Assembly: GCA_007922195.1 (NCBI GenBank)
Contig: ML681964.1
Span: forward strand, 9,261,504 to 9,325,503
DNA from: Podocnemis expansa
Taxonomy: Eukaryota > Chordata > Testudines > Podocnemididae
DNA: 64,000 nt
Direction of reading: 5' to 3'
A model generated the notes under the pieces. It was not told the origin of the DNA. It did no database searches and saw only the letters and a program-made list of their open reading frames with translations. Position 1 is the stretch's first letter. The number at the start of each line of letters is the position of its first letter. Both the position numbers and the translations under genes were made by a program. Shown here piece by piece: positions 22,800 to 31,150 of this stretch.

Positions 22800-23170
22800 G
22801 AGAGATGTCACAGGGTGACACTTTGAACTTTAAAAGAGGGCACCTGAGCTTAAACAGAGAGCAAGAGACAGACCTGGTGAGAGGAAGACCAGGTGAGTCA
22901 GGCTGCAAGCCAGTCAGAAAAGAGGTTGAAAAGTTCCTTGGAAATAGGGAGTCTGGGAAAGATAGGGCTACCAGACTCCCTGGGATGAGAGGCAGAAGTA
23001 CCTGAGATGTAAAGAGGGAAAAGCCCCCTGTGAGCTATATCCTGGGGTCAGTTGAGGAACTGTGTTTTTGTTGATTTGACCTAAGTTTGACAATAACAAT
23101 GCATAAAGGAGAATGTAAGCATGGCAGTTGAGCCCTTAGCAAGCTAGAGAGAATCCCTGCCTTGATATAG
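22800..23170 (+). repeat. LTR-like repeat family X, copy 2
   Basis: Starts near 'TGTCACAGGGTGACACTTTG' and carries 'AACTTTAAAAGAGGGCACCT', 'GTGAGTCAGGCTG', 'CAGTTGAGGAACTGTGTTTT' and 'AATCCCTGCCTTG'. Copy 3 at 45465-45835 has matching words in the same order over the whole length, by eye about two thirds identical. No open frame of note. A TG start and the TATA-like 'CTTTAAAAG' are compatible with an LTR, but no paired LTR or duplication was found. Confidence 0.5.
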
Positions 23171-24075
23171 AGTGGATAAACTGATCTTCAGTAATCTGTG
23201 AATTTGTCAAGTGAGTATTTTGTATCTATTGGCATATTTTTCCACAATTCATTTTTATAATATTTTATACTACAGCTTTTGGAAATGAAACTCTCAGGCT
23301 ACGCAAGGACCCAGGATAGAAGTACATGTGGTAGTTTTAAACTGAGTTAATGGGGCACATAAGGTTTATAATCCTTATGGGGGTCATGATAGAGGTGTCC
23401 TAGCACAATATACTTAAGTGGCACTGTAACACTGTTTTTAGCTTAGGAAGTGATGTATATTGACGGTTAAAGTCTTAGGCCAAATCTTGCTCATATTTAT
23501 CACATGTGTAACCCCAGTGACTTCTATAACATCGTAAAACAAACAAAAAGATTTAGTCTGTTCTTTGTTCTTAAGGAATGCAATTAAAAGAATAAATGTT
23601 GTGGGCTTACAGATCATGTTTTCAAGATTCATTTTAGGTTATGTACAAACTATGGGCCATTTTTTTAGCTTCTCTAAACCAGAATAGCTTCATTGGTGTT
23701 GATGGAACTACAGAGGTTTATTTTGCTGAGTATTTGGTGCAATATATTTATTTGTAAGTGACCCAGTGGATTGCAGAAGCTTGGCAATGCTAATCCAGTT
23801 GCATTTTAAGGGTTATTTTGGAAGATCATAATGTGAATTAATAATGTAGCAGCTGTCCATCTTGAAAGATGATGTTATGAGCCCTGAAGCAATGGAGTTA
23901 CTGCGTCATTCTGCAGCAGTACAAATGCCCAAAAAGTCCAATTTTTGAGGGGCAGTTCTTGCCACAAATAGGGCTGGCATAAAATTCAGGGCAGAGGATG
24001 AATCCAACAAATGATTATCACTTGAGGTCTGCTGTGTTTTCCTCTTGACTTTCCTATCTCTCAATCACATCTTGT
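23171..24075 (+). other. EFHB: EFHB intron 11, no recognised element
   Basis: Unremarkable AT-rich intronic sequence. No conserved motif or repeat was recognised. Confidence 0.4.
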
Positions 24076-25075
24076 AACCTACTTTGATCACTTGGTTCTC
24101 CATAGCCCTCCAGTGTGGCCAGTTGCTAGCTGCATTTTCTCAGGTTGCAGCATCCATGTTGAGAGTTCCGCTTGTCCAGTTTAGTGCTGCTTCAGAAACA
24201 GCAACTTCACATGAATAAAGTTCATGATAGTGAAAAAATTGCATCTGTTTGCTTCTATTAATGATATCTCCATTAAGAGAACTATGTGGGCAGACTTTTT
24301 GATCGAAAGACCTAATGCTTTCTTAATTCCATCATACATGCTTCTTAGATCTCCATTCTCAAAAGATGTTTCAATCTTCTTTTATAGATGGAACTGTTGT
24401 GAGCATGTTGCTGTACTGTTCGTTCCAATGTGCTCTTCCCCACTCTGAGATTAGAATATGTCTTAGAAGAGGGGTTCTTGCTGAGCTGGAGATATACTGT
24501 GCAATTTAGTTCGATAACTGGGTTGCAGCATATTCTGAAGAAATATTCCCAATGTTTTCTCTTGTACAGTCTTTTTAATAAAAGTAAGGTTGCAGCTATG
24601 TGGACATTCATTCTGAATGCGATTCATGCTGCATCAGCATTCAGGGGAGGTGCAGTTGATGATGTAACTTCCCAGAGATTTGCAGTGGATTGGAGACAAC
24701 TTCCTTGATCTTTTATATTGTTGATGTTAATGCACAGACAGCTGCTTTGTTTGGTACAATGGAACTGCAATAGCGAAATCCTCATTTTGTAGGATATAAG
24801 TATATGGTCTCTGTTGCAATTGAGTACAGTGAGCAACCTGTAGGTGATGTCTGTGGGTGACAAATCCAGTTAATGCCTAAAGTATTTGAAAGCCAGCACA
24901 ACTGCAGGTGGGTAGTCTGAGTTGCAGAGCTATTGCCTGACACTTTCTCCACAGTGAATGTGATACAGATCAGGCCAGGCATGTAAGGCCTGCTATTGGT
25001 ACCACATAATCCAGTACATTCTGCCATAGGTTGGGTGCTTGGCAACTAACCCAGGTGGTAGAGGGTATACTAAGT
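24076..25075 (-). pseudogene. Non-LTR retrotransposon ORF2 relic
   Basis: On the minus strand several broken frames line up in order. One carries a Lys/Arg-rich stretch and then, at 24300-24360, a peptide GDLRSMYDGIKKALG that I recognise as the linker ahead of the reverse transcriptase of a reptile/fish LINE family. Stops and frameshifts are frequent, so it is dead. It lies directly beside the gypsy element, which appears to have inserted at its edge. The exact LINE clade is not determined. Confidence 0.55.
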
Positions 25076-25079
25076 GGTG

Positions 25080-25084
25080 GAGGG
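25080..25084. repeat. Target-site duplication (GAGGG), left copy
   Basis: GAGGG directly precedes the left LTR and is repeated exactly after the right LTR at 28339-28343. A 5-bp duplication is usual for Ty3/gypsy integration and fixes the element borders. Confidence 0.9.
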
Positions 25085-25271
25085 TGTAGAGTTTTAGGGG
25101 AAATTATAATCCAATAAGGAGAGGCAGCATATTCAGAGCTGTGTAAGGAGTCTTTATTGAAAGAGAACTGAGAGAGAGAGAACCCACAGACAGGTTTCCC
25201 TAGCATCTAAACGACCCTCCCATTTATCACTATGACAACTCCAATGACCCTAGGTAGTCCAAAACACCACA
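25085..25271 (-). repeat. 3' LTR of the gypsy element (187 bp)
   Basis: Bounded by TG and CA and identical in length to the right LTR, with four mismatches. In element orientation it contains AATAAA (reverse of TTTATT at 25152-25157) as polyadenylation signal. It is followed outside by the GAGGG duplication. Confidence 0.92.
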
Positions 25272-25290
25272 TATTCCTCCCCTTCTAATT
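25272..25290 (-). promoter_or_regulatory. Polypurine tract of the gypsy element
   Basis: Immediately inside the 3' LTR, the minus strand reads AGAAGGGGAGGAATA. This is the purine run that primes plus-strand DNA synthesis in LTR elements, in the expected place. A C12 run followed by a CA repeat lies just beyond at 25297-25320. Confidence 0.75.
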
Positions 25291-25441
25291 AAAAAGCCCC
25301 CCCCCCCCACACACACACAATAAAGCCCTCCCGCCCACCCTGAAAGAATAAGAACTAAACTAGGAGATGAGGGTAGACTGCCCCATCTCCGGCGAACCCC
25401 CAGGGAATTATTCTGCCCCATGAAGAGGGGGTCACCACTAG

Positions 25442-25741
25442 CTAAAGATCCAGCCGATTAGGAGGCCTTCTGTCGCGAGGTGGATTACAGCGAACTTCTG
25501 GTGTGCCCACGCCACAGGGTGGTATTGGTGGTGGTGTGACCACAGGTACTGGGGAAGTAGCCAGAACCGGAGAGGATGTTGTGTCCGGTTGGTCCAGGGA
25601 GGCTGAAGGCGTTGAAGGGGTGGCTGGAGCAGGAGAGATAGAAACAGTAGTTTCATGCTCTGATGTTGTATTATCAGTAAGGGTGAAGTCAGATATGTCT
25701 GCTGGAGATGCATCTTCTGGATGGATATGACGGAGAAGCAA
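25442..25741 (-). pseudogene. gypsy pol C-terminal tail
   Basis: A minus-strand frame of 99 codons, in the same register as integrase but separated from it by a TGA at 25757-25759. It starts around HVDQLLLRHIHPEDASPADI, is rich in Pro, Ser and Thr in the middle, and ends in basic RDRRPPNRLDL. Vertebrate gypsy elements commonly end pol with such a Pro-rich and then Arg-rich tail. It is read as the end of the original pol polyprotein. Confidence 0.7.
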
Positions 25742-25756
25742 CTGATCTACATGCCA

Positions 25757-26710
25757 TCACCAAACTAGGCCACTCGCTGTCTGGACAGAGTAGGAAGCAG
25801 GTCCTGTCTGGGCAATGACCGTTGCTGGGACCCATTTAGCTCCTGAAGCATAGTTTCGCGCAAGAACTGGCTGTCCAATACTGAAGGTGCTGCCCTTTGT
25901 TCTTGGTGAATGTCTGCTGACCTGGGCCTGCTGTTGGCATTGAACCACTTGCCGTGTGTCTTGTGGTTTCAACAAATCAAAACAAGAGCGCAACTGCTGT
26001 CCCATCATAAGAAAAGCTGGAGATGCCTTAGTTGTGGCCTGTGGAGTGTTTCTGTAGGACAACAAGAAGTTGTCCAGATGCTTTTGAAGAGATGAATGTC
26101 CCTTTGCAGATTTTAGAGCTTGCTTCATAGTCTGTACGAACCTTTCAGCAAGTCCATTGGTGGAAGGATGATACGGTGCTGACCTGATGTGATGTATTCC
26201 ATTGGCCTTCATAAAAGTTTCAAAATCCTGAGAGACGAATTGTGGTCCATTGTCACTCACTGGCTGTTCTGGAAGAGCATAGCGACTAAAAAACCCATGC
26301 AGGGTCTGAATAGTGGTTTCCGTAGTAGTGGACTGCATTACAGAGAGTTCTGGCCATTTTGAATGGGCATCCACAGCAATTAAAAACATACATCCTTCAA
26401 ATGGGCCAGCAAAATCAACATGGATATGTTGCCATGGCCTTTTGGGCCAATCCCATGGGTGAAGAGGTGCCAACTGAGGTGCGTTCCAGATACTCTGGCA
26501 TGAGGTACAAGCTCTAGACGTTCCTTCAATGGCCCTGTCTAAGCCCGGCCACCGGAAATAGCTCCGTGCAATTTCTTTCATGCACACGATGCCGCAGTGA
26601 CTTGAATGGAGCTGTTCCAACAAATGTGGTCTTAATGAAGGTGGGATAATGACACGCATACCCCACATCAAACACCCAGATTGGGTTGATAACTCTGTCC
26701 TCCTAGACAC
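25757..26710 (-). CDS. gypsy integrase (317 codons, intact domain set)
   Basis: The open stretch has an N-terminal zinc-binding HHCC module (His35, His38, Cys68, Cys71) and the catalytic core with Asp99, Asp153 and Glu189, the last pair 35 residues apart as in DD35E integrases. The context strings VSDNGPQF and GLAERFVQTMK are typical. A chromodomain-free C-terminal SH3-like part ends in SYSVQTASGLVW before a TGA. The upstream border is an in-frame TAA, so it has no initiation codon of its own and was part of pol. Function could be to insert retrotransposon DNA, but expression is unlikely. Confidence 0.85.
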   Translation of the reverse strand: MSRRTELSTQSGCLMWGMRVIIPPSLRPHLLEQLHSSHCGIVCMKEIARSYFRWPGLDRAIEGTSRACTSCQSIWNAPQLAPLHPWDWPKRPWQHIHVDFAGPFEGCMFLIAVDAHSKWPELSVMQSTTTETTIQTLHGFFSRYALPEQPVSDNGPQFVSQDFETFMKANGIHHIRSAPYHPSTNGLAERFVQTMKQALKSAKGHSSLQKHLDNFLLSYRNTPQATTKASPAFLMMGQQLRSCFDLLKPQDTRQVVQCQQQAQVSRHSPRTKGSTFSIGQPVLARNYASGAKWVPATVIAQTGPASYSVQTASGLVW

Positions 26711-27238
26711 TTAGGGGCGGAGGTCAGGAGAGACCTGAGAATTAGGTAAGAACATTCCATGCATCACGAAATCCATAACTTGTGAGAGTACTGGGTCAAA
26801 CCGTGTTGTTTTCTTCACTTGAGTAGCCATGCCAGGTGTGTTTTCCACCTGTTCAAAGTAAAATATTCCTTCCTGACCCTGATCCTGATGGTGTGCCGGT
26901 AAGGGTAGCTTTGAAAGACCATCAGCACTGCAATGCAAAGAGGATTGCCTATACTTGATTTCATATGTGTATCCAGAAAGCATCAATGCCCATCGTTGCA
27001 TCCGACTAGCAACCAAATGTGGGATGCCTGTGTGTGGCCCCAAAATTGATGTCAGGGGTCGATGGTCAGTGAGAAGTGTATTCTGCTCTACTGCATGCAG
27101 AATTTCCCTCTTAGTCCGCCAAACCAATGGCCCATTTTTCTCAGGTCTGCCTCTTCTGTTTGGCTCACCCTTCCTTTGTTTGCAGGCACATTCAATGTGC
27201 CCTCTCTTGCCACATTGTTGACACAGTAGTTCTTTAAA
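26711..27238 (-). pseudogene. gag second zinc knuckle fused to RNase H remnant
   Basis: Reading on in the gag frame after a TAG at 27239-27241, the sequence gives a second CCHC knuckle (CQQCGKRGHIECAC) and a basic linker, then jumps to the end of RNase H (LLTDHRPLTSILGPHTG, later YEIKYRQSSLHCSADGLSKL). Protease and reverse transcriptase are absent, so a deletion joins nucleocapsid to RNase H somewhere near 27080-27120. The segment ends at a TAA (26711-26713). The deletion preserved the reading frame. Confidence 0.8.
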
Positions 27239-27862
27239 CTAGCACTCTGATGCGAGGTGGTCCTGCTTCCCACACCGGTAACATTCTTGTCTCCCCGGTG
27301 CCCTGTGGGCAGGTTGTAGGGATACTTTATGTACACTGACCCCGATCTGTTGCATGACTTCGGTGATGCGTTCCATGGAGACTGCAATTTCCACAGCCTT
27401 CTGCAAGGTGAGTTCACCTTCAGTCAATAGGTGTGTCCTAGTTGATTCACTGTGCAGGCCACACACCAGCCTGTCACGCAGCATTTCCTCTAACATGTTC
27501 TTGAAGTCACAGTGTGCTGCCAGCTTCCGCAGAGCTGCTACAAATTGGACAACTGATTCACCTTCACCTTGGTTCTTTTGGTAGAACTTATACCTCTCTG
27601 CAATTACTAGTGGCTTTGGGGAAAAATGTGCTTCCAGAACTTCCACTAGGTCCCCGTAAGGTTTCTGCTCTGGCTTCTCTGGATAAAGCAAATCACATAG
27701 TAAATTATAAGTCTTAACTCCAATGACCGTTAGAAAAACTGGTACCTTCTTCTCATTAGTTATGTCGTTTGCTATTACAAAATTTTGAAATTGGGCTGTG
27801 TATGTCTGCCACGAATCTGCTGAATGATCATATGCTTCAAGGGTTGTAGTAAGTAAAGCCAT
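27239..27862 (-). CDS. gypsy gag (capsid to first zinc knuckle)
   Basis: 207 codons starting at an ATG. The body has the retrotransposon gag/capsid pattern (SADSWQTYTAQFQNFV near the start, then a segment ending FSPKPLVIAERYKFYQKNQG). It closes with a CCHC zinc knuckle (CYRCGKQDHLASEC) right before a TAG. Gag would assemble the particle and bind RNA. The length is short compared with a full gag plus nucleocapsid because the stop falls between the two knuckles. No defect is seen inside this part. Confidence 0.8.
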   Translation of the reverse strand: MALLTTTLEAYDHSADSWQTYTAQFQNFVIANDITNEKKVPVFLTVIGVKTYNLLCDLLYPEKPEQKPYGDLVEVLEAHFSPKPLVIAERYKFYQKNQGEGESVVQFVAALRKLAAHCDFKNMLEEMLRDRLVCGLHSESTRTHLLTEGELTLQKAVEIAVSMERITEVMQQIGVSVHKVSLQPAHRAPGRQECYRCGKQDHLASEC

Positions 27863-28129
27863 GATGCCCTCTTGTGGTTATTGTTTGTCTCTTCACTTAA
27901 CAGCAGGCAGATCAGCTTTCAGAATAGCCAGCCAGCCTTATCTCTTCCTTGTACTTAACAACAGGCAGATCAGCTTTCAGAATAGCCAGCTAGCCCTTAG
28001 GCAAACAGATCAGCTTTCACAGCTACAACCCAACCCCCATGCAAGCAGTAAAATAAAGTTTTGCTTCTTACATTGCATTCTGGTTTTCCAAAGTTGCCAG
28101 GATTGTTGAGGATAGCCAACTCCATCACA

Positions 28130-28151
28130 AATCCCATCCTCTGTCGCCAGA
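28130..28151 (-). promoter_or_regulatory. Primer-binding site, tRNA-Ser(GCT)-like
   Basis: Directly inside the 5' LTR, the minus strand starts (one spacer base aside) TGGCGACAGAGGATGGGATT. From memory of the vertebrate tRNA-Ser(GCT) 3' end plus CCA, the complement would read TGGCGACGAGGATGGGATT. The match therefore has one extra A. Serine tRNA primers are known in some gypsy lineages such as Mag. Confidence 0.65.
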
Positions 28152-28338
28152 TGTAGAGTTTTAGGGGAAATTATAATCCAATAAGGAGAGGCAGCATATT
28201 CAGAGCTGTGTAAGGAGTCTTTATTGAAAGAGAACTGAGAGAGAGAGGACCCAGAGACAGGTTTCCCTAGCACCTAAACGACCCTCCCATTTATCACTAT
28301 GACAACCCCAATGACCCTAGGTAGTCCAAAACACCACA
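28152..28338 (-). repeat. 5' LTR of the gypsy element (187 bp)
   Basis: TG...CA borders and the same length as the left LTR, with four base differences. It is followed by GAGGG at 28339-28343, the second half of the target-site duplication. In element orientation it would hold the promoter, but no clear TATA box is visible. Confidence 0.92.
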
Positions 28339-28343
28339 GAGGG

Positions 28344-29245
28344 TACACCAGGAAGCCACTGGAATGAAAAACAATCTCCATAAACAAGTAACTCCAGCAG
28401 GTGCTGCTGTCTTGCCTCCAGTTCTTGACTGAACAGAGATTAGGGGAAAAATCCTTGAATTAATAGTAAAAAAGCAAAAGAAATATGCACAAAAGAAAAT
28501 ATATTAAAATAAAGACAAGCCATGAAGAATAACAAATATGTATATGGAATGACAATATTCTGCTGAGCCCCTGCTTAACCTGTTAGGCAACTACTACAAG
28601 TCCACTGCTTGATATAATCTGTTACGTGGTGGAAAAAGCATATGTGAGAAACTAAGCAATAAATAAAATGAGGGGCTTGATCCTCCACTCCATTACACTG
28701 ATGTAAAGCCAGTCCCATTGTATATATGTAGGACTAGATCCAAAACTCATGAAAATTGGGGTAGCTCCACTGAAGTTAACCTAGCTATGCTGATGTATGC
28801 CACCTGAGGATCTGGTCCATAGAATTTTCAAGACAGATTTTCCTTGCTAAATGTAGACCTTAATATAATATATATATGCTGATAAATATAAAGCATAGAA
28901 GATAATGGATTAGTAGCATGCTTTTATTGGGATTCTTTGGAAACCTTAACATATTTCCTGAGTTTTGTCTGCTTGTGTTCTGAACCTTTAATTTGCATTA
29001 ACCCTATTTCACACATTGAGGGCCACATCATGCAGTCCTTAGTTCTTCCTTAGATAATACTCACATTAACTTTAATGGGAGTTGGCTTGGACTTGACTGG
29101 GATTTGGCCTGTATTCTTTATTAATGGTGAAATACATTCCTAGACAAATTAAGATTCCTCATGTGCATAATGCATGAAAAACCAAGCCCTATATAAATTA
29201 AAGTAAATGCTGACCAAGATTAATTCCATCACGTATTATTTACAG
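28344..29245 (+). other. EFHB: EFHB intron 11, right end
   Basis: 28670-28830 ('CTTGATCCTCCACTCC', 'CTGATGTAAAGCCAGTCCCA', 'GAGGATCTGGTCCATAG') and 29020-29110 look like old sauropsid repeats with the 'ATTGACTTCAATGGGAG' style. A TA-rich patch lies at 28861-28880. The rest is unassigned intron leading to the last exon. Confidence 0.4.
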
Positions 29246-29407
29246 ATTGCACGAATTCTCCGCAACATTGGTGTGAGCATTTCTGATGAAAACTTTGAAG
29301 AAGTATGGAAGCAGGCCTGCATGAAACATCACAGAGGAGAGGTCTGTGTAGAATCCATCAGAAATATACTGGATGAGATACAAGCATCACACATGAAATG
29401 CAACTGA
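29246..29407 (+). CDS. EFHB: EFHB terminal coding exon with stop codon
   Basis: The acceptor TTATTTACAG starts 53 codons and a TGA stop at 29405-29407. The product (window residues 516-568) runs [20 protein letters not shown], then a segment with [18 protein letters not shown], ending SHMKCN. This degenerate helix-loop-helix end matches the C-terminus of EFHB. It is separated from exon 11 by an 11,795-nt intron. Confidence 0.93.
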   Translation: MARILRNIGVSISDENFEEVWKQACMKHHRGEVCVESIRNILDEIQASHMKCN

Positions 29408-29438
29408 AGATTGCTATTCTTTGTAGTATTTTATTTAA

Positions 29439-29444
29439 AATAAA
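29439..29444 (+). terminator. EFHB: EFHB polyadenylation signal AATAAA
   Basis: A canonical AATAAA lies 32 nt after the EFHB stop, within an AT-rich 3' UTR. Cleavage would be expected about 10-25 nt further on. This implies a very short 3' UTR of roughly 50-60 nt; a longer alternative end cannot be excluded. Confidence 0.7.
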
Positions 29445-29611
29445 ATCATCCATAATTTTGGTGTTGACCAAAACAAATGTTTAAATGTATTGTGTTTACA
29501 AAACTAGAAGCCAGTTTCTGATCCTTCTGTAAGAATATATTATCTCTATTAAAAAGTCTGGGAATTGTGACATTGATTTCAGTGTGAACAGGTATTGTTT
29601 ACCCTCAAGCA

Positions 29612-29692
29612 TCTGACAAAGTGGGATTTTCTCCCACAAAAGCTCATGCGATAAATTTGTTAGTCTTTAAAAGTGCCACCAGACTAAGACAG
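29612..29692 (+). mobile_element. Fold-back SINE family, right half fragment
   Basis: 'ACAAAGTGGGATTTTCTCCC', 'ACAAAAGCTCATGCGATAAA' and 'TTTGTTAGTCTTTAAAAGTG' repeat the right arm of the element at 33846-34063. It breaks off before the GAACTAGACTAACATGG end. Confidence 0.7.
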
Positions 29693-29983
29693 CAAACAAA
29701 GCAGAAATAAATATCCAATATTCAGCATGGAAAAAGGCTAACAGTGTGATACCTCTAAGGTTCTGATATTAGAAACCAGTATTTAATATATGTGATCTAG
29801 AAAAGTTGATGAACACTTAAATGCAAAATTTGCAGATTACACAAAACTATGCAAATTAGGTAAGGCTGGCGAAGACTACAAAAATTTTCAGAGGCACCTA
29901 ACAGTCAGTTCACTGATAGCAAATTAAGTTCATTGTTGATAAATACAGCATGATATACTTTGGAAAGAACAATTTGAACTATG

Positions 29984-30167
29984 AAACAAACAAACAGGGA
30001 GTCCTGTGGACTTAAAGACTAACAAATATATTTATTGCATGAACTGAAGTGGGAATTTCTTCTGTGAAAGCTCATGCAATAAATATATTTATTAGTCTTT
30101 AAGTGTCACAGGACGCTTTGTTTGTTTGTTTTACTGAACTAGACTAACACGCCTGTCCCTTTGGATC
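29984..30167. mobile_element. Fold-back SINE unit with 9-bp duplication
   Basis: The left arm ('AAACAAACAAACAGGGAGTC' onward) is the inverted complement of the right arm ('AAGCTCATGCAATAAATATA' onward), so the strand can fold into a long hairpin; part of the left arm near the centre is deleted. Direct repeats TGAACTATG flank it exactly (29975-29983 and 30168-30176). This shows the inverted pair entered as one unit, into a CR1 relic. Confidence 0.8.
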
Positions 30168-30289
30168 TGAACTATGGAGACACACTGCTGGATTCTAAAA
30201 CAGAATTGTAACTACACAAGAAAAGGATTTGATTGGAGACATCTGTTACAAGATGCTGTCAGCAGCACTGTGACCATTGGCATTGCTAC

Positions 30290-30690
30290 AGCCTTGAAAA
30301 GACTGCAGGCCCAACTAAGGACAATTACACACTTTCTCCTGGAGGGTAGTGGGCAACTGGATGGCAATCACTGGGCTAACAAGGCAATTGGGGAGGATAT
30401 AAGGGGAGAAAATAGGCTGCTTGGGTAGCTCTAAAGAGCACAAAAGGAAGGTCAGCATGGGAGCTGAATAGATGAGTGAGGGTTGCAAGGAAGCTTGGCC
30501 TTGTTATAAGTCTGTTTCATGGTATTATTATGTAAAGAGGGACAAACAGCCTGGTGTGCCTTTGTGACTGTGAAACCATCTGAACTGGCCAGGCAGGGAA
30601 GTTCACCTAGTAGCAATGGAGGTGCTCTGTTACAACAGCTCAGTGAAAAATCTGTTCAATATTAAAATGAAACATTACACTGATTAAAAA
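30290..30690 (+). repeat. Unidentified LTR-like insertion in CR1 relic
   Basis: Contains 'GGAGGATATAAGGGGAG', similar to the TATA region at 36226-36243, followed by about 250 nt and a 'CAATATTAAAATGAAACATT' end. It interrupts the CR1 relic. No paired copy or duplication was found. Confidence 0.35.
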
Positions 30691-31150
30691 ATGGTATTCA
30701 AAACAATAATGCTTCTCTTAATAAATGTTATGCCCTTCTCCTAGAGTGTTATGTTCAGTTCTGTTCACTTTATTTCAAAAAGGGTATAGACATATTAGAA
30801 ATAGTTCAGAGATAGGCAGTGAAAATTACTAGAATCATGTAAAAACTTTCATCGCAAGAAATATGAAAAGATGGGTATTATTTAATTGATGGACATGAAA
30901 AATAAGGAAGGGACTTGCTAAAGGTATACAAAATAATAACATAATCAGGGAAGATCACACATTCCTGTTTTTTCTTGCTCATAGAACATATACAGAGCTG
31001 TCGAAAAACAAATTTAAAACTGAGTGAATGAAATATTTTCTTACACAATTAAAAATTAGCTTGTAGAACTCATTGCTGTAGATAATGAGTCCAAGATCTT
31101 ATTAAAGTTAACATATTAGACATATAGTCCCAGAGAAAAACTTCGCTTGG

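Larger units (their letters stand above)
25085..28338 (-). mobile_element. Ty3/gypsy LTR retrotransposon, internally deleted
   Basis: A 3,254-bp element inserted in reverse orientation in the last EFHB intron. From its own 5' end (right to left) it has an LTR, a primer-binding site, gag with zinc knuckles, an RNase H remnant, integrase, a Pro/Ser/Thr-rich C-terminal tail, a polypurine tract and an LTR. Protease, reverse transcriptase and most of RNase H are missing. The coding region is a single minus-strand frame from 27862 to 25442 with three in-frame stops. The LTRs differ at 4 of 187 positions, so the insertion is fairly recent compared with the other repeats here. It cannot move without help. 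Confidence 0.93.
1671..29452 (+). other. EFHB: EFHB gene, 3' portion (12 coding exons plus 3' UTR start)
   Basis: Twelve exons with consensus GT donors and AG acceptors join into one open frame of 568 codons plus a TGA stop. The splice phases agree at every junction (0,0,1,1,2,2,1,0,1,1,0). EFHB/CFAP21 is known as a cilium and flagellum protein lining the inside of axonemal doublet microtubules, and a role with STIM1 in store-operated calcium entry has been reported. The visible chain holds two canonical EF-hand loops (window residues 311-322 and 347-358) and the conserved C-terminal part. About 265 N-terminal residues, the promoter and the 5' UTR lie left of the window. Identity is by recognition of the protein from memory; no alignment was run. 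Confidence 0.93.
29780..31150 (+). mobile_element. CR1-type LINE relic interrupted by two later insertions
   Basis: 29800-29983 decodes in broken frames to an RT region ending in KFADYTKLCKLGKAGEDYKN-like text. The match continues after the fold-back SINE (30177-30280, 'CAAGAAAAGGATTTG') and again at 30720-31150 ('TATGTTCAGTTCTGTTCAC', 'GATATTAGAAATAGTTCAGA' style). The pieces are in the right order and orientation for one CR1 copy split by the SINE and by unrelated DNA at about 30290-30690. Confidence 0.55.
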
